64,000 nucleotides of DNA, from positions 531,285-595,284 of the forward strand of contig JAFLBR010000001.1 in the NCBI GenBank assembly GCA_017303795.1, in the 5' to 3' direction. Of the stretch, positions 44,848 to 52,380 are shown in pieces. Under the pieces are notes generated by a model that was given only the letters and a program-made list of their open reading frames with translations, had not been told where the DNA came from and did no database searches. This stretch comes from Cytophagales bacterium (GTDB lineage Bacteria > Bacteroidota > Bacteroidia > Cytophagales > Cyclobacteriaceae). Position 1 is the first letter of the stretch, and each line of letters opens with the position of its first letter. The translations under genes and the position numbers were made by a program.

Positions 44848-46355
44848 TGGAGCAATATGATGTAGTGATTGTGGGAAGTGGGCTGGGTGGTTTGGCATGC
44901 GGTACTATTCTGGCGAAGGAAGGCTATAAAGTTTGTTTAATAGAAAAGAACAAACAGATTGGGGGTAACCTCCAGACTTTTGTGCGCGAAGGTGTGGTGT
45001 TTGATTCGGGAGTGCATTATGTAGGCGGGCTGGATAAAGGGCAGAACCTCTATCAACTTTTCAAATACCTTGGTATTATGGATAAGTTGAAGTTACGCAA
45101 GTTGGATGAAGATGTATTTGATGCCATTTTGTTTGAAGGCGATCCGGTAGTTTATAAGTATGCGCAGGGCTATGAAAATTTTATTCGCGTGTTGACCGAA
45201 CAATTTCCTGAAGAAGAAGCTGCGCTGCGAATCTATTGCGATAAGATTAAAGATGTATGTTCACGCTTTCCGCTTTATAATCTGCGCAAAGGCGATTACT
45301 TTGATAAAATTGAAGCCTTAGAGATTGATACCAAAACCTTTATTGAGTCAATTACTTCAAACAAAAAATTGCAGAATGTTTTGGCGGGCACCAGTTTGCT
45401 TTATGCTGGCGAGCCCGACAAAACGCCACTTTACGTTCACGCACTGGTGCTCAACAGTTATATCGAAAGTTCATGGCGGTTTGTAGATGGCGGTTCGCAA
45501 ATTGCCCGCTATCTGTCGCGGCAAATTGTAGGTAGTGGTGGTCGCATCGTTAACTATACTGAAGTAGTTAAGTTCGTTGAAGAGGATGATAAGATTGCGT
45601 ACGTAGAATCAAGTACCGGAGAAAAATTTTATGGCAAACTTTTCATTTCCAATCTGCACCCGGCCAAAACACTGGAGATGACTGAGAGCGATCGTATTAA
45701 AAAGGCCTTTCGCACGCGTATTAATAGTCTGGAAAATTCCATTTCTGTTTTTTATGTAAACGTAGTGTTGAAACCTAAAACCATGAAGTATGTTAATCAC
45801 AACTACTACTATTTTGCGGTAGAAGATACATGGTCGGTACTCGATTATAAATTGGAAAACTGGCCAATGGGTTTTGCATTTTATTATAGCGCATCTTCTG
45901 AAGATACAGAGTATTGCGATGGTGTTACGGTAATGACTTATATGCGTTTTGATGAAGTTGCCAAGTGGAAGGATACGTTTAATACGGTGGCAAACGAAAA
46001 TGACCGTGGTGCTGAGTATGAGGAATTTAAAAAAGTAAAATCGGAAATGCTGTTTGATATGGTGGAAGCTAAATTTCCGGGCTTTAAAGATTCTATCCAA
46101 TCGTATTACACGGCCACGCCACTTACTGTGCGCGATTATATTGGCACCGATGATGGTTCGCTTTATGGCATTACGAAAGATTATCGCGAACCTATGCGCA
46201 CGTTTATCTCGCCACGAACCAAAATCTCAAACCTTTACCTTACCGGACAAAACCTAAACCTGCATGGGGTGTTGGGTGTAACTGTTAATGCTGTAATGAC
46301 GTGTTCGCAAATCCTGGGTATTGATTACATGCTAGAAAAAATCAAGAATGCGTAA
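44847..46355 (+). CDS. CrtI/phytoene desaturase-like FAD oxidoreductase
   Basis: 502 residues from the ATG at 44847. The stop TGA of the fusion gene overlaps this ATG by one base. The Rossmann FAD site is VVIVGSGLGGLACGTILA. The IEKNKQIGGNLQT segment and a late LYLTGQNLNLHGVLG resemble phytoene desaturase, retinol saturase and similar flavoenzymes. No carotenoid genes (crtB, crtE) are nearby, so a role in pigment desaturation or tailoring is more likely than carotenoid synthesis. Confidence 0.85.
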   Translation: MEQYDVVIVGSGLGGLACGTILAKEGYKVCLIEKNKQIGGNLQTFVREGVVFDSGVHYVGGLDKGQNLYQLFKYLGIMDKLKLRKLDEDVFDAILFEGDPVVYKYAQGYENFIRVLTEQFPEEEAALRIYCDKIKDVCSRFPLYNLRKGDYFDKIEALEIDTKTFIESITSNKKLQNVLAGTSLLYAGEPDKTPLYVHALVLNSYIESSWRFVDGGSQIARYLSRQIVGSGGRIVNYTEVVKFVEEDDKIAYVESSTGEKFYGKLFISNLHPAKTLEMTESDRIKKAFRTRINSLENSISVFYVNVVLKPKTMKYVNHNYYYFAVEDTWSVLDYKLENWPMGFAFYYSASSEDTEYCDGVTVMTYMRFDEVAKWKDTFNTVANENDRGAEYEEFKKVKSEMLFDMVEAKFPGFKDSIQSYYTATPLTVRDYIGTDDGSLYGITKDYREPMRTFISPRTKISNLYLTGQNLNLHGVLGVTVNAVMTCSQILGIDYMLEKIKNA

Positions 46356-48003
46356 GCGATTACTCAAAATAGCATTAGGCATTGTGATCACGCTGCTCGT
46401 GGTGACTGGTGTGTTGATGCTGTATATTCAACAGGTTGCATATTTTACGCCTCCGCAGTTTCCAATAGATGCGATTACAAAAGTGAATGTAATGGAGGAC
46501 TCAGGTTTGTTTGTGTATGAACAGAATTGGTTTCGCAAAAGTGAAAGCGGTTTGCATGAACTGTATGTAGAAGGTGATGCCGTGCAACGCGGTATAGCTA
46601 TGGGAGCGCTAACGCAATCATTAGCTCATTATCAGGAAAAGGTGTTTACGGATCAAATTAACCAGATGGTGCCCTCTGCTTTTTACCGAAAAGTGTTGAT
46701 GTATTTTATCGGTTGGTTTAACCGCGATCTGGATAAACATGTGGTGGAAGAATATCAGCAGGAAATTTATGGCATTGCTCAATATGCCTCGCCCGATTTT
46801 GATTCTATTGCTCCCGCTTATCAACGCATTCTAAATTATCATGCCGCCCACGATATTGGTCACGCATTGCAGAATATGTCGTTGGTAGGATGTACTTCGT
46901 TTGCTACATGGGGCAGTTCATCGCAAGACAGTTCATTGATTATCGGTCGTAATTTTGATTTTTATGTAGGCGATGATTTTGCAAAGAATAAGATTGTAGC
47001 GTTTATTAACCCGGATAAAGGCTACAAGTTTATGATGCTAACATTTAGCGGCATGGTAGGCGTGCTTTCCGGAATGAACGAAGCCGGACTCACCGTCACC
47101 ATCAATGCAGCTAAGTCTGAAATTCCTTCGGCTGCGGCAACTCCGGTTTCGTTGGTGGCGCGTGAAATTTTGCAATATGCGGCCACTATAGAAGAGGCGT
47201 ATGCCATTGCTTCCAAAAGAGATTTGTTTGTGGCCGAATCGTTTCTGATAGGTTCGGCCAATGATAACCGCGCGGCTCTTATCGAAAAGAGTAATACTGA
47301 AACAGCACTCTATCAGGTTGAAGGAACGCAACTCATCAGTACCAATCACTTTCAAAGTAATCAATTAGGCAATACCGAACTTAACCAAACACACAAGCAA
47401 CAAAGTGCTTCCGTCTATCGGTATGAGCGCGTGGCTGAACTGCTTCAAGAGCAAGGAAAAAACACAATAGAAAAAACTGCTGCGCTGCTTCGCAATCAGC
47501 AAGGACAACGCGATAAAGATATTGGTATGGGTAATGAGAAACTGGTTAATCAGCTCATTGCGCATCACGGCATTATTTTCCAACCAGAAAAAAGACTGGT
47601 GTGGATTTCTACTGCACCCTGGCAACTGGGCAAGTTTGTTTGTTATGATTTGAACAAGGTGTTTCAGTTAAACCTGAATGCCAATCGGGAAATTTATGAA
47701 TCGGATAAAGAGATAAAGGCTGATACTTTTATAACTACACCGGCTTATGCCGATTTTGTGAAGTATTCGGCCTACCGGTTTGCTTTTGCACCACGCGAAA
47801 ACCTGAACCCCGATAGTGTGGTGGCATGGAATCCGAATTTGTATCATTCCTATATGCTGGCCGGGGATTATTGGTTTGATAGAAAAGAATACAATCAAGC
47901 CCGGAAATTTTATGAACTTGCGCTTACCAAAGAAATTGCCACGTTTGCCGAGCGCGAACACATTACCAAAAACCTGGCTACGTGTATAACTAAAGCTCCA
48001 TGA
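46348..48003 (+). CDS. C45/AAT-family hydrolase or acyltransferase (Ntn fold), membrane-anchored
   Basis: 551 residues with an N-terminal membrane anchor (about 5-28). The Ntn-hydrolase nucleophile is probably Cys in VGCTSFATWGSSS. The GRNFDFY and GVLSGMNEAGLTVTINA motifs identify the C45 acyl-CoA:6-aminopenicillanate acyltransferase-like family, which matures by autoproteolysis and forms or cleaves amide or ester bonds. Placed inside the flexirubin operon, it might esterify or amidate the polyene. That is inference. A C-terminal TPR-like end follows (about 500-551). Overlaps the previous gene by eight bases. Confidence 0.8.
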   Translation: MRKRLLKIALGIVITLLVVTGVLMLYIQQVAYFTPPQFPIDAITKVNVMEDSGLFVYEQNWFRKSESGLHELYVEGDAVQRGIAMGALTQSLAHYQEKVFTDQINQMVPSAFYRKVLMYFIGWFNRDLDKHVVEEYQQEIYGIAQYASPDFDSIAPAYQRILNYHAAHDIGHALQNMSLVGCTSFATWGSSSQDSSLIIGRNFDFYVGDDFAKNKIVAFINPDKGYKFMMLTFSGMVGVLSGMNEAGLTVTINAAKSEIPSAAATPVSLVAREILQYAATIEEAYAIASKRDLFVAESFLIGSANDNRAALIEKSNTETALYQVEGTQLISTNHFQSNQLGNTELNQTHKQQSASVYRYERVAELLQEQGKNTIEKTAALLRNQQGQRDKDIGMGNEKLVNQLIAHHGIIFQPEKRLVWISTAPWQLGKFVCYDLNKVFQLNLNANREIYESDKEIKADTFITTPAYADFVKYSAYRFAFAPRENLNPDSVVAWNPNLYHSYMLAGDYWFDRKEYNQARKFYELALTKEIATFAEREHITKNLATCITKAP

Positions 48004-48374
48004 TTGCAGGGACCGGAATAGACATGGTGGACGTAGTGCGTATCGCTGAAAAGCTTGCCAAAGAAAATGGCTTTCGCGAAAAAGTATTTTCTACGCATGA
48101 GATTTCTTTCTGTGAATCAAAGGCAAAACAGGCAGAACATTATGCCGGTCACTTTGCTGCAAAGGAGGCATTCTTAAAAGCAATCGGTAGGGGATTGTTA
48201 CTCGATCTTGATCTTACAACTATAGAAGTTCAGCACGAAACTTCGGGTAAACCGTTTCTAAAACTGACTGGCGTATTTGATGCGTTTATGAAAGAACAAC
48301 AGTACGCTGCTGTACACCTTTCCATTACTCACACTTCATCCATGGCTTGTGCTATGGTTATTCTTGAAAAATGA
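48000..48374 (+). CDS. acpS: Holo-ACP synthase (4'-phosphopantetheinyl transferase)
   Basis: 124 residues, the AcpS length. Motifs are GTGIDMVDVVRI with the metal-binding Asp and FAAKEAFLKAIGRG with the Glu-Ala-Lys site. It should load phosphopantetheine on the cluster ACPs at 30056 and 35005. ATGA overlap with both neighbours shows tight coupling. Whether the organism has a second AcpS for primary metabolism cannot be seen here. Confidence 0.92.
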   Translation: MIAGTGIDMVDVVRIAEKLAKENGFREKVFSTHEISFCESKAKQAEHYAGHFAAKEAFLKAIGRGLLLDLDLTTIEVQHETSGKPFLKLTGVFDAFMKEQQYAAVHLSITHTSSMACAMVILEK

Positions 48375-49660
48375 TTTCTGAAATAGAATTTGCTTCATCA
48401 AATGAAATTGCTGCGTTGCAGTATAAAAAGGTTGCGGACTTAATTAATTACGTGGCCCAACATTCTCCCTTCTTTCAAAGGCATTTTGCGAAACACAACA
48501 TTACAATTGCTGCTATAAAAAGTTTAGCCGATTTAGATCGAATGCCAGTAACCACCAAAGACGATCTTCAACAAGCTAACTGGGATTTTCTATGTATTCC
48601 TAAACATCAGATTGCAGAATACACCAGCACTTCGGGCACGTTGGGTAAGCCGGTAACTATTGCGCTTTCAAAAAAAGATGTAGAACGCCTGGCTTATAAC
48701 GAAGCGCTTTCATTTGCGTGTGCCGATGGCGGTAGTAATGATGTATATCAACTCATGCTTACGTTGGACAGGCAGTTTATGGCTGGCATGGCGTATTATG
48801 AAGGCATTAGAAAGTTGGGTGCCGGAATGGTACGCGTGGGTCCTGGGTTGCCGGCATCGCAATGGGAAACTATTCAGCGACTTTCGCCCACTACAATAGT
48901 GGCAGTTCCTTCATTTGTGGTGAAGTTGTTAGAGTTTGCTCAACAGCAGGGCATCGATCCGAATCAAACATCTGTAAAGAAAATAGTTTGTATTGGTGAA
49001 AGCATCCGGCAGGAAAATTTGCAGGCCAATGTTTTGGCGCAACGTATCACTAGTCAATGGCATGTAAAGCTCTATGGCACGTATGCCTCTACCGAAATGC
49101 AAACTGCTTTTACAGAATGCAGTCATGGTGCAGGTGGGCATCTGCATCCTGAATTGCTTTATGTAGAATTGCTTGACGAAAGCAACAAACCCGTAGGTGA
49201 AGGCGAAACCGGTGAAGTAACCATTACTACATTAGGTGTGGAAGCCATGCCTTTGCTACGATATAAAACAGGCGACATGGCGAAGTTTCATCAGGAGTCC
49301 TGTGCTTGTGGACGAACCTCATTACGACTCGGACCAATTGTGGGGCGCAAGCAACAGATGCTAAAACTGAAAGGCACTACGGTTTATCCTCCGGCTTTGT
49401 TCGAGATTTTAAATCAGCAGCTACCCATTATTGATTACGTGGTGGAAGCGTTTACGAACGAACTGGGTACAGATGAAGTACGGATTTTTATCCACGCCAG
49501 TGAAACACACCAGCCTGAAGTTCAGGAAACCCTGCACCGGAGTTTTCAATCGCAGCTGCGCGTAATACCTACGTTGGTTTTTACCGATCTGGCTGCTATT
49601 GAGAAGCTGAATGGTATTGGAATAAATCGAAAAATTCGCAAATTTGTTGATACACGATAA
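48371..49660 (+). CDS. Adenylating acyl ligase, phenylacetate-CoA ligase-like (ApeH-like)
   Basis: 429 residues of the PaaK-like branch of the ANL superfamily. The phosphate loop is EYTSTSGTLGKPVTIAL, followed by KLYGTYASTEMQTAFTEC and a C-terminal domain with KLKGTTVYPPALFEIL. It is the obvious candidate to activate coumarate made by the ammonia lyase and pass it to an ACP or CoA. Located at the end of the tight operon, with an ATGA overlap with acpS. Confidence 0.87.
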   Translation: MISEIEFASSNEIAALQYKKVADLINYVAQHSPFFQRHFAKHNITIAAIKSLADLDRMPVTTKDDLQQANWDFLCIPKHQIAEYTSTSGTLGKPVTIALSKKDVERLAYNEALSFACADGGSNDVYQLMLTLDRQFMAGMAYYEGIRKLGAGMVRVGPGLPASQWETIQRLSPTTIVAVPSFVVKLLEFAQQQGIDPNQTSVKKIVCIGESIRQENLQANVLAQRITSQWHVKLYGTYASTEMQTAFTECSHGAGGHLHPELLYVELLDESNKPVGEGETGEVTITTLGVEAMPLLRYKTGDMAKFHQESCACGRTSLRLGPIVGRKQQMLKLKGTTVYPPALFEILNQQLPIIDYVVEAFTNELGTDEVRIFIHASETHQPEVQETLHRSFQSQLRVIPTLVFTDLAAIEKLNGIGINRKIRKFVDTR

Positions 49661-49670
49661 AACACCGTTT

Positions 49671-50099
49671 ATGAAAAAAACTTTCTTTGCATTGGTACTG
49701 AGTTTGGCAACCCTGAATGCTGCCTGGGCGCAGTTTAATTCCGACAAGGCTTTGTATGCATCCAAGGTGGAACGATATACCCGTATGAGCAAAACAGGTG
49801 CTACATTAACAGCCGTAGGGGGTGCACTTTTTATAGCCGGTATTGTTATGATTTCAAATTCACCCAGTACAACTACCTACAATAATTTTGGACAACCGCA
49901 AACTACTTATACGGGCGGACAAGCAGTAGGGGGTGCCCTTGCCATAATAGCCGGAGTGGGTGGGGTAGGTGCTGGTATCCCCCTTTGGATTATAGGTTCC
50001 AAAAATAAAACCAAGTACGAGCAAAAGCTTGAGCTGACTGGTTTCCAAATCAATCCGCGCGATTCATGGGCGGGTACGGGTATCCGCTATAGGTTCTGA
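49671..50099 (+). CDS. Small exported Gly-rich membrane protein
   Basis: 142 residues from the ATG at 49671, chosen because it begins a clean signal peptide (ending AWAQ). The preceding in-frame ATG overlaps the ligase gene. Two Gly/Val-rich hydrophobic segments follow (about 45-62 and 85-112), separated by a Ser/Thr/Asn loop. No family recognised. It is only 10 bases from the ligase and before the terminator, so it is probably in the operon. Function unknown. Confidence 0.65.
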   Translation: MKKTFFALVLSLATLNAAWAQFNSDKALYASKVERYTRMSKTGATLTAVGGALFIAGIVMISNSPSTTTYNNFGQPQTTYTGGQAVGGALAIIAGVGGVGAGIPLWIIGSKNKTKYEQKLELTGFQINPRDSWAGTGIRYRF

Positions 50100-50118
50100 T
50101 TATAAAACTGAATTCAAA

Positions 50119-50151
50119 AAAAGGACGTTCTGCTTAGTGGGACGTCTTTTT
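50119..50151 (+). terminator. Intrinsic terminator of the pigment operon
   Basis: A 10-bp stem with one G-T pair (AAAAGGACGT / ACGTCTTTTT) and a 13-base loop ends in a T run. It lies 20 bases after the last coding sequence and is consistent with termination of the long transcript. Confidence 0.75.
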
Positions 50152-50244
50152 TATTTATGGCTTCTATCTTCCCTCATCACATAACCAATCCTGAGCGAGG
50201 TAGGTTGCGCTTGGGCGCGAAGTATCTATAAACCTTAGCTAAAA

Positions 50245-50650
50245 TTATTTTTCTTTCTCCTTCTTATAATTCTCTACTTGCTTCTTCAGCAAAAACTGAT
50301 GTATTGCCTCTGCATCTTCTTCACTTAACGAGTTACTAAAACCAGCCATTCCATTCTCAGATAAAATTCCTTTCAGTACAATATCATTAAACAGCAGGTG
50401 TTTGGCTTCCGGTAGCTTCGATAAGTCGGGGTGTTGCGATAAGTGTTTATCACGCAAAACCCAACTGCTGTACATTAGCTTTATTAATAACGTTAAGCGG
50501 AGAGTAATGCTGCATCTGCTGATTGCCACCCAACGTAAGCCAATCTTTCGCTTCCTGATTATTCAATCGTTGCTGATCAATCCAACCCGCAGGATTTTGG
50601 TTGGAACAACTTAACGTAAACACGAGTAAGAGAAGGGAGTACTTTTTCAT
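50245..50650 (-). pseudogene. Remnant of a PQQ-dependent dehydrogenase (internal deletion)
   Basis: Two fragments in different frames remain. The upstream one (start 50650, to about 50452) begins with a lipoprotein signal (lipobox LSCSNQ) and reads DWLTLGGNQQMQHYSPLN, the typical N terminus of a quinoprotein alcohol dehydrogenase. The downstream one (about 50465-50245) reads LLFNDIVLKGILSENGMAGF and EEDAEAIHQFLLKKQ, the typical C-terminal cytochrome/linker end. The several-hundred-residue propeller and the haem CxxCH are gone. The fragments join near 50455 with a frame change, so the gene is dead. Confidence 0.85.
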
Positions 50651-50699
50651 AGGCATCAGGTTAGGCATTAAAGATACAGCAAACAGAATTCAAGATTGA

Positions 50700-50870
50700 T
50701 GGTAAATTTTGAACCAGCCTGCGGCAGGCAGGTCTGAAATTTCGAATTCGTGAGGGCGGCTGCCGCGCGAGGCGCAGCGGCACCGGGCTTTCCGTTACAA
50801 GTCCGGCCACGCACAAGCTAACGTGCTTCGGGCTTTTCACTGCAATCCCTGCCGCGGGTACTCGCTAAGT
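50700..50870. repeat. GC-rich intergenic repeat-like segment
   Basis: A sharply GC-rich non-coding stretch in an otherwise AT-leaning region. It holds a hairpin GCCTGC-G-GCAGGC (50717-50729). It also has a stem TGCCGC / GCGGCA near 50761-50782 and two related copies of a motif starting CGGGCTTT, at 50784 and 50829. I recall similar intergenic repeats in other Bacteroidota genomes. No coding potential is seen. Confidence 0.5.
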
Positions 50871-50920
50871 ATTTAAGATTGGTTGCTGAATGGTTCGAGG
50901 GGACATGAACCAGAGCGGAA

Positions 50921-50957
50921 GAGATTTAAGATTGTTGGTCAGGCGACCAACAATAAC
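50921..50957 (+). repeat. REP-like palindrome, left copy
   Basis: Begins GAGATTTAAG, followed by a perfect 10-bp hairpin (ATTGTTGGTC, loop AGGC, GACCAACAAT at 50931-50954) and TAAC-like end. Thirty-five of 37 bases recur at 51596-51632, on the far side of the transposase. Confidence 0.85.
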
Positions 50958-51023
50958 ATCAAATCGGCCTACAAAGCGAACCAGTGATAATTTTATTCTT
51001 GTGATCAATAAAATTCGTAGTTG

Positions 51024-51045
51024 TAGCGGGTCGCCTGACCCGCTA
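51024..51045 (-). repeat. REP-like palindrome, inverted copy with different arms
   Basis: A 9-bp perfect stem TAGCGGGTC / GACCCGCTA with the loop GCCT, which is the reverse complement of the AGGC loop in the other copies. The core GGTC-AGGC-GACC is thus conserved in opposite orientation, with compensatory change of the outer arms. It sits 28 bases before the transposase ATG. Confidence 0.75.
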
Positions 51046-51073
51046 TCTTTATACTACCCAATCAATTTTAGTC

Positions 51074-51604
51074 ATGCAGCAAATCTCAATGCATCCTGTT
51101 CAGTTTTTTACTGCGGTTTGTTATGATTGGATAAAACTACTCGATTCAGAGAAGGCGAAGCAAATCGTGGTTGAAGCATTGCGATTTAGGGTAAAAAATG
51201 GTCAGGTGAAAATATGTGCTTTTGTTGTTATGCCCAATCACATTCATCTTATCTGGCGAGTGCAAAATGGTTTTAAATTGGAAGAAGTGCAGCGGGATTT
51301 TCTAAAATTCACAGCTCGTGAGATATTATTGCTAATACGAAACGAAAGAGGCGAGCGTGGATTGGAAGAATTATTTGTGGGACTGAAAGATCGAAAGTAT
51401 CAGGTTTGGAAAAGAAATTCAATGAGTATTGACCTTATTCATGATTGGTTTTTCAAACAAAAATTTGAGTATCTGCATGCTAACCCGTGCCAACCGCATT
51501 GGCAGTTGTGCGTACGTCCAGAGGATTATTACTACAGTTCAGCCAGATTTTACGAAGAGGGTGTAGAAGATTTTGATTTTTTGTGCCATCATGATGAGAT
51601 TTAG
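51074..51604 (+). CDS. REP-associated transposase (RAYT, IS200-like Y1 fold)
   Basis: 176 residues. The HUH metal motif is MPNHIHLIW (His56, His58) and the C-terminal signature KFEYLHANP...PEDYYYSSARFYEEG is typical of RAYT/TnpA-REP. The usual tyrosine after WKRN is not obvious (the site reads NSMSID). Tyr133 is a possible nucleophile. A start at the next in-frame ATG (MHPVQFF) is possible. REP palindromes lie on both sides, and the right copy overlaps its stop codon. The protein probably acts on those palindromes. No TnpB gene is linked. Confidence 0.88.
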   Translation: MQQISMHPVQFFTAVCYDWIKLLDSEKAKQIVVEALRFRVKNGQVKICAFVVMPNHIHLIWRVQNGFKLEEVQRDFLKFTAREILLLIRNERGERGLEELFVGLKDRKYQVWKRNSMSIDLIHDWFFKQKFEYLHANPCQPHWQLCVRPEDYYYSSARFYEEGVEDFDFLCHHDEI

Positions 51605-51632
51605 GATTGCTGGTCAGGCGACCAACAATAAC
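51596..51632 (+). repeat. REP-like palindrome, right copy
   Basis: Near-identical to 50921-50957 (one mismatch in the 5' part and one in the left arm, ATTGCTGGTC). The last two codons and the stop of the transposase (GAGATTTAG) lie inside the repeat, so gene end and repeat are a single unit. Confidence 0.85.
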
Positions 51633-51645
51633 TAAGGCAGATGTT

Positions 51646-52323
51646 TTACATATTAGTTGTTTCTGGCTCATCCTTTACTTCGTGGAGTAGTGATTCAACA
51701 TTAGCGTAATCCTTAATCACTTTTATGGCCAGTAATGCCAGCGGTATTCCGATAATGTTGGAAAAGATACTCAGGACTGTGGTGGTGTTTAACTCTTCAA
51801 GTGATTCTGCATTTAATGAATACCGAAATACAATCTGGCCTGCAAAGCTGTTGAGAAGCCAAAATGCCCACCACCAACCTAAAGTACTGGTGGCAAGATC
51901 TCCTTTGAAAAAAATCTCTTTCTTTACAAGCAGAGCTTTTGTTTCCTGGTACAGTTCTTTCATAATCTTATAGGGTCTGTACAGGTTTGTAAAAGGCACA
52001 AACCAACTGCCAGCAGCCCAGCCCTCTGGGTGGCTCAAATGTTTTACTTTCAAATGCAGGTTAAAGTAAGCTCGCCTGAACCAAAGTATGAAGGTGACTA
52101 CCGAAATAACGTACGCGATCAAATACAGGATTGCAATTACTTGCTCACGGAGATCATTTGAATTTGCTGATTCTTCTGAAATCTCACCGCCATTTATCGC
52201 GGTCTGAATTAAATCATACAGCAAATACCCAGAAAGTATGGCTAATATTTCCAATGCTAATACAATCCAGATTAACAGGATGGCATTCTTTGCGCGCTGT
52301 TCGTTGGGTTTTAGGACTTCCAT
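51646..52323 (-). CDS. DUF4328 membrane protein
   Basis: 225 residues with about six hydrophobic helices. The DUF4328 signature is visible: a Trp-containing helix (FILWFRRAYFNLH), then HPEGWAAGSWFVPFTNLYRPYKIMKELY and a WWAFWLLNS helix. The role of the family is unknown. It lies between two REP-type elements and is convergent with the transposase. Confidence 0.8.
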   Translation of the reverse strand: MEVLKPNEQRAKNAILLIWIVLALEILAILSGYLLYDLIQTAINGGEISEESANSNDLREQVIAILYLIAYVISVVTFILWFRRAYFNLHLKVKHLSHPEGWAAGSWFVPFTNLYRPYKIMKELYQETKALLVKKEIFFKGDLATSTLGWWWAFWLLNSFAGQIVFRYSLNAESLEELNTTTVLSIFSNIIGIPLALLAIKVIKDYANVESLLHEVKDEPETTNM

Positions 52324-52360
52324 GAGGGTGTGTTTGTTTGGATAAATGTCTTATAATAGA

Positions 52361-52378
52361 GATCAAGCGACCAACAAT
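52361..52378 (+). repeat. Degenerate REP half-site
   Basis: Reads GATCAAGCGACCAACAAT, matching the loop and right arm of the nearby REP copies with two changes. The left arm is absent. It lies in the 57 bases between two minus-strand genes. Confidence 0.5.
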
Positions 52379-52380
52379 TA

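Noticed and set aside
44847-46355. Carotenoid biosynthesis locus
   Set aside because: The CrtI-like enzyme is alone. No phytoene synthase, GGPP synthase or cyclase gene is linked, and the operon is a polyene cluster.
51074-51604. IS200/IS605 insertion sequence with TnpB
   Set aside because: No TnpB/IscB gene and no typical IS ends are present. The REP palindromes and protein motifs fit a RAYT better.
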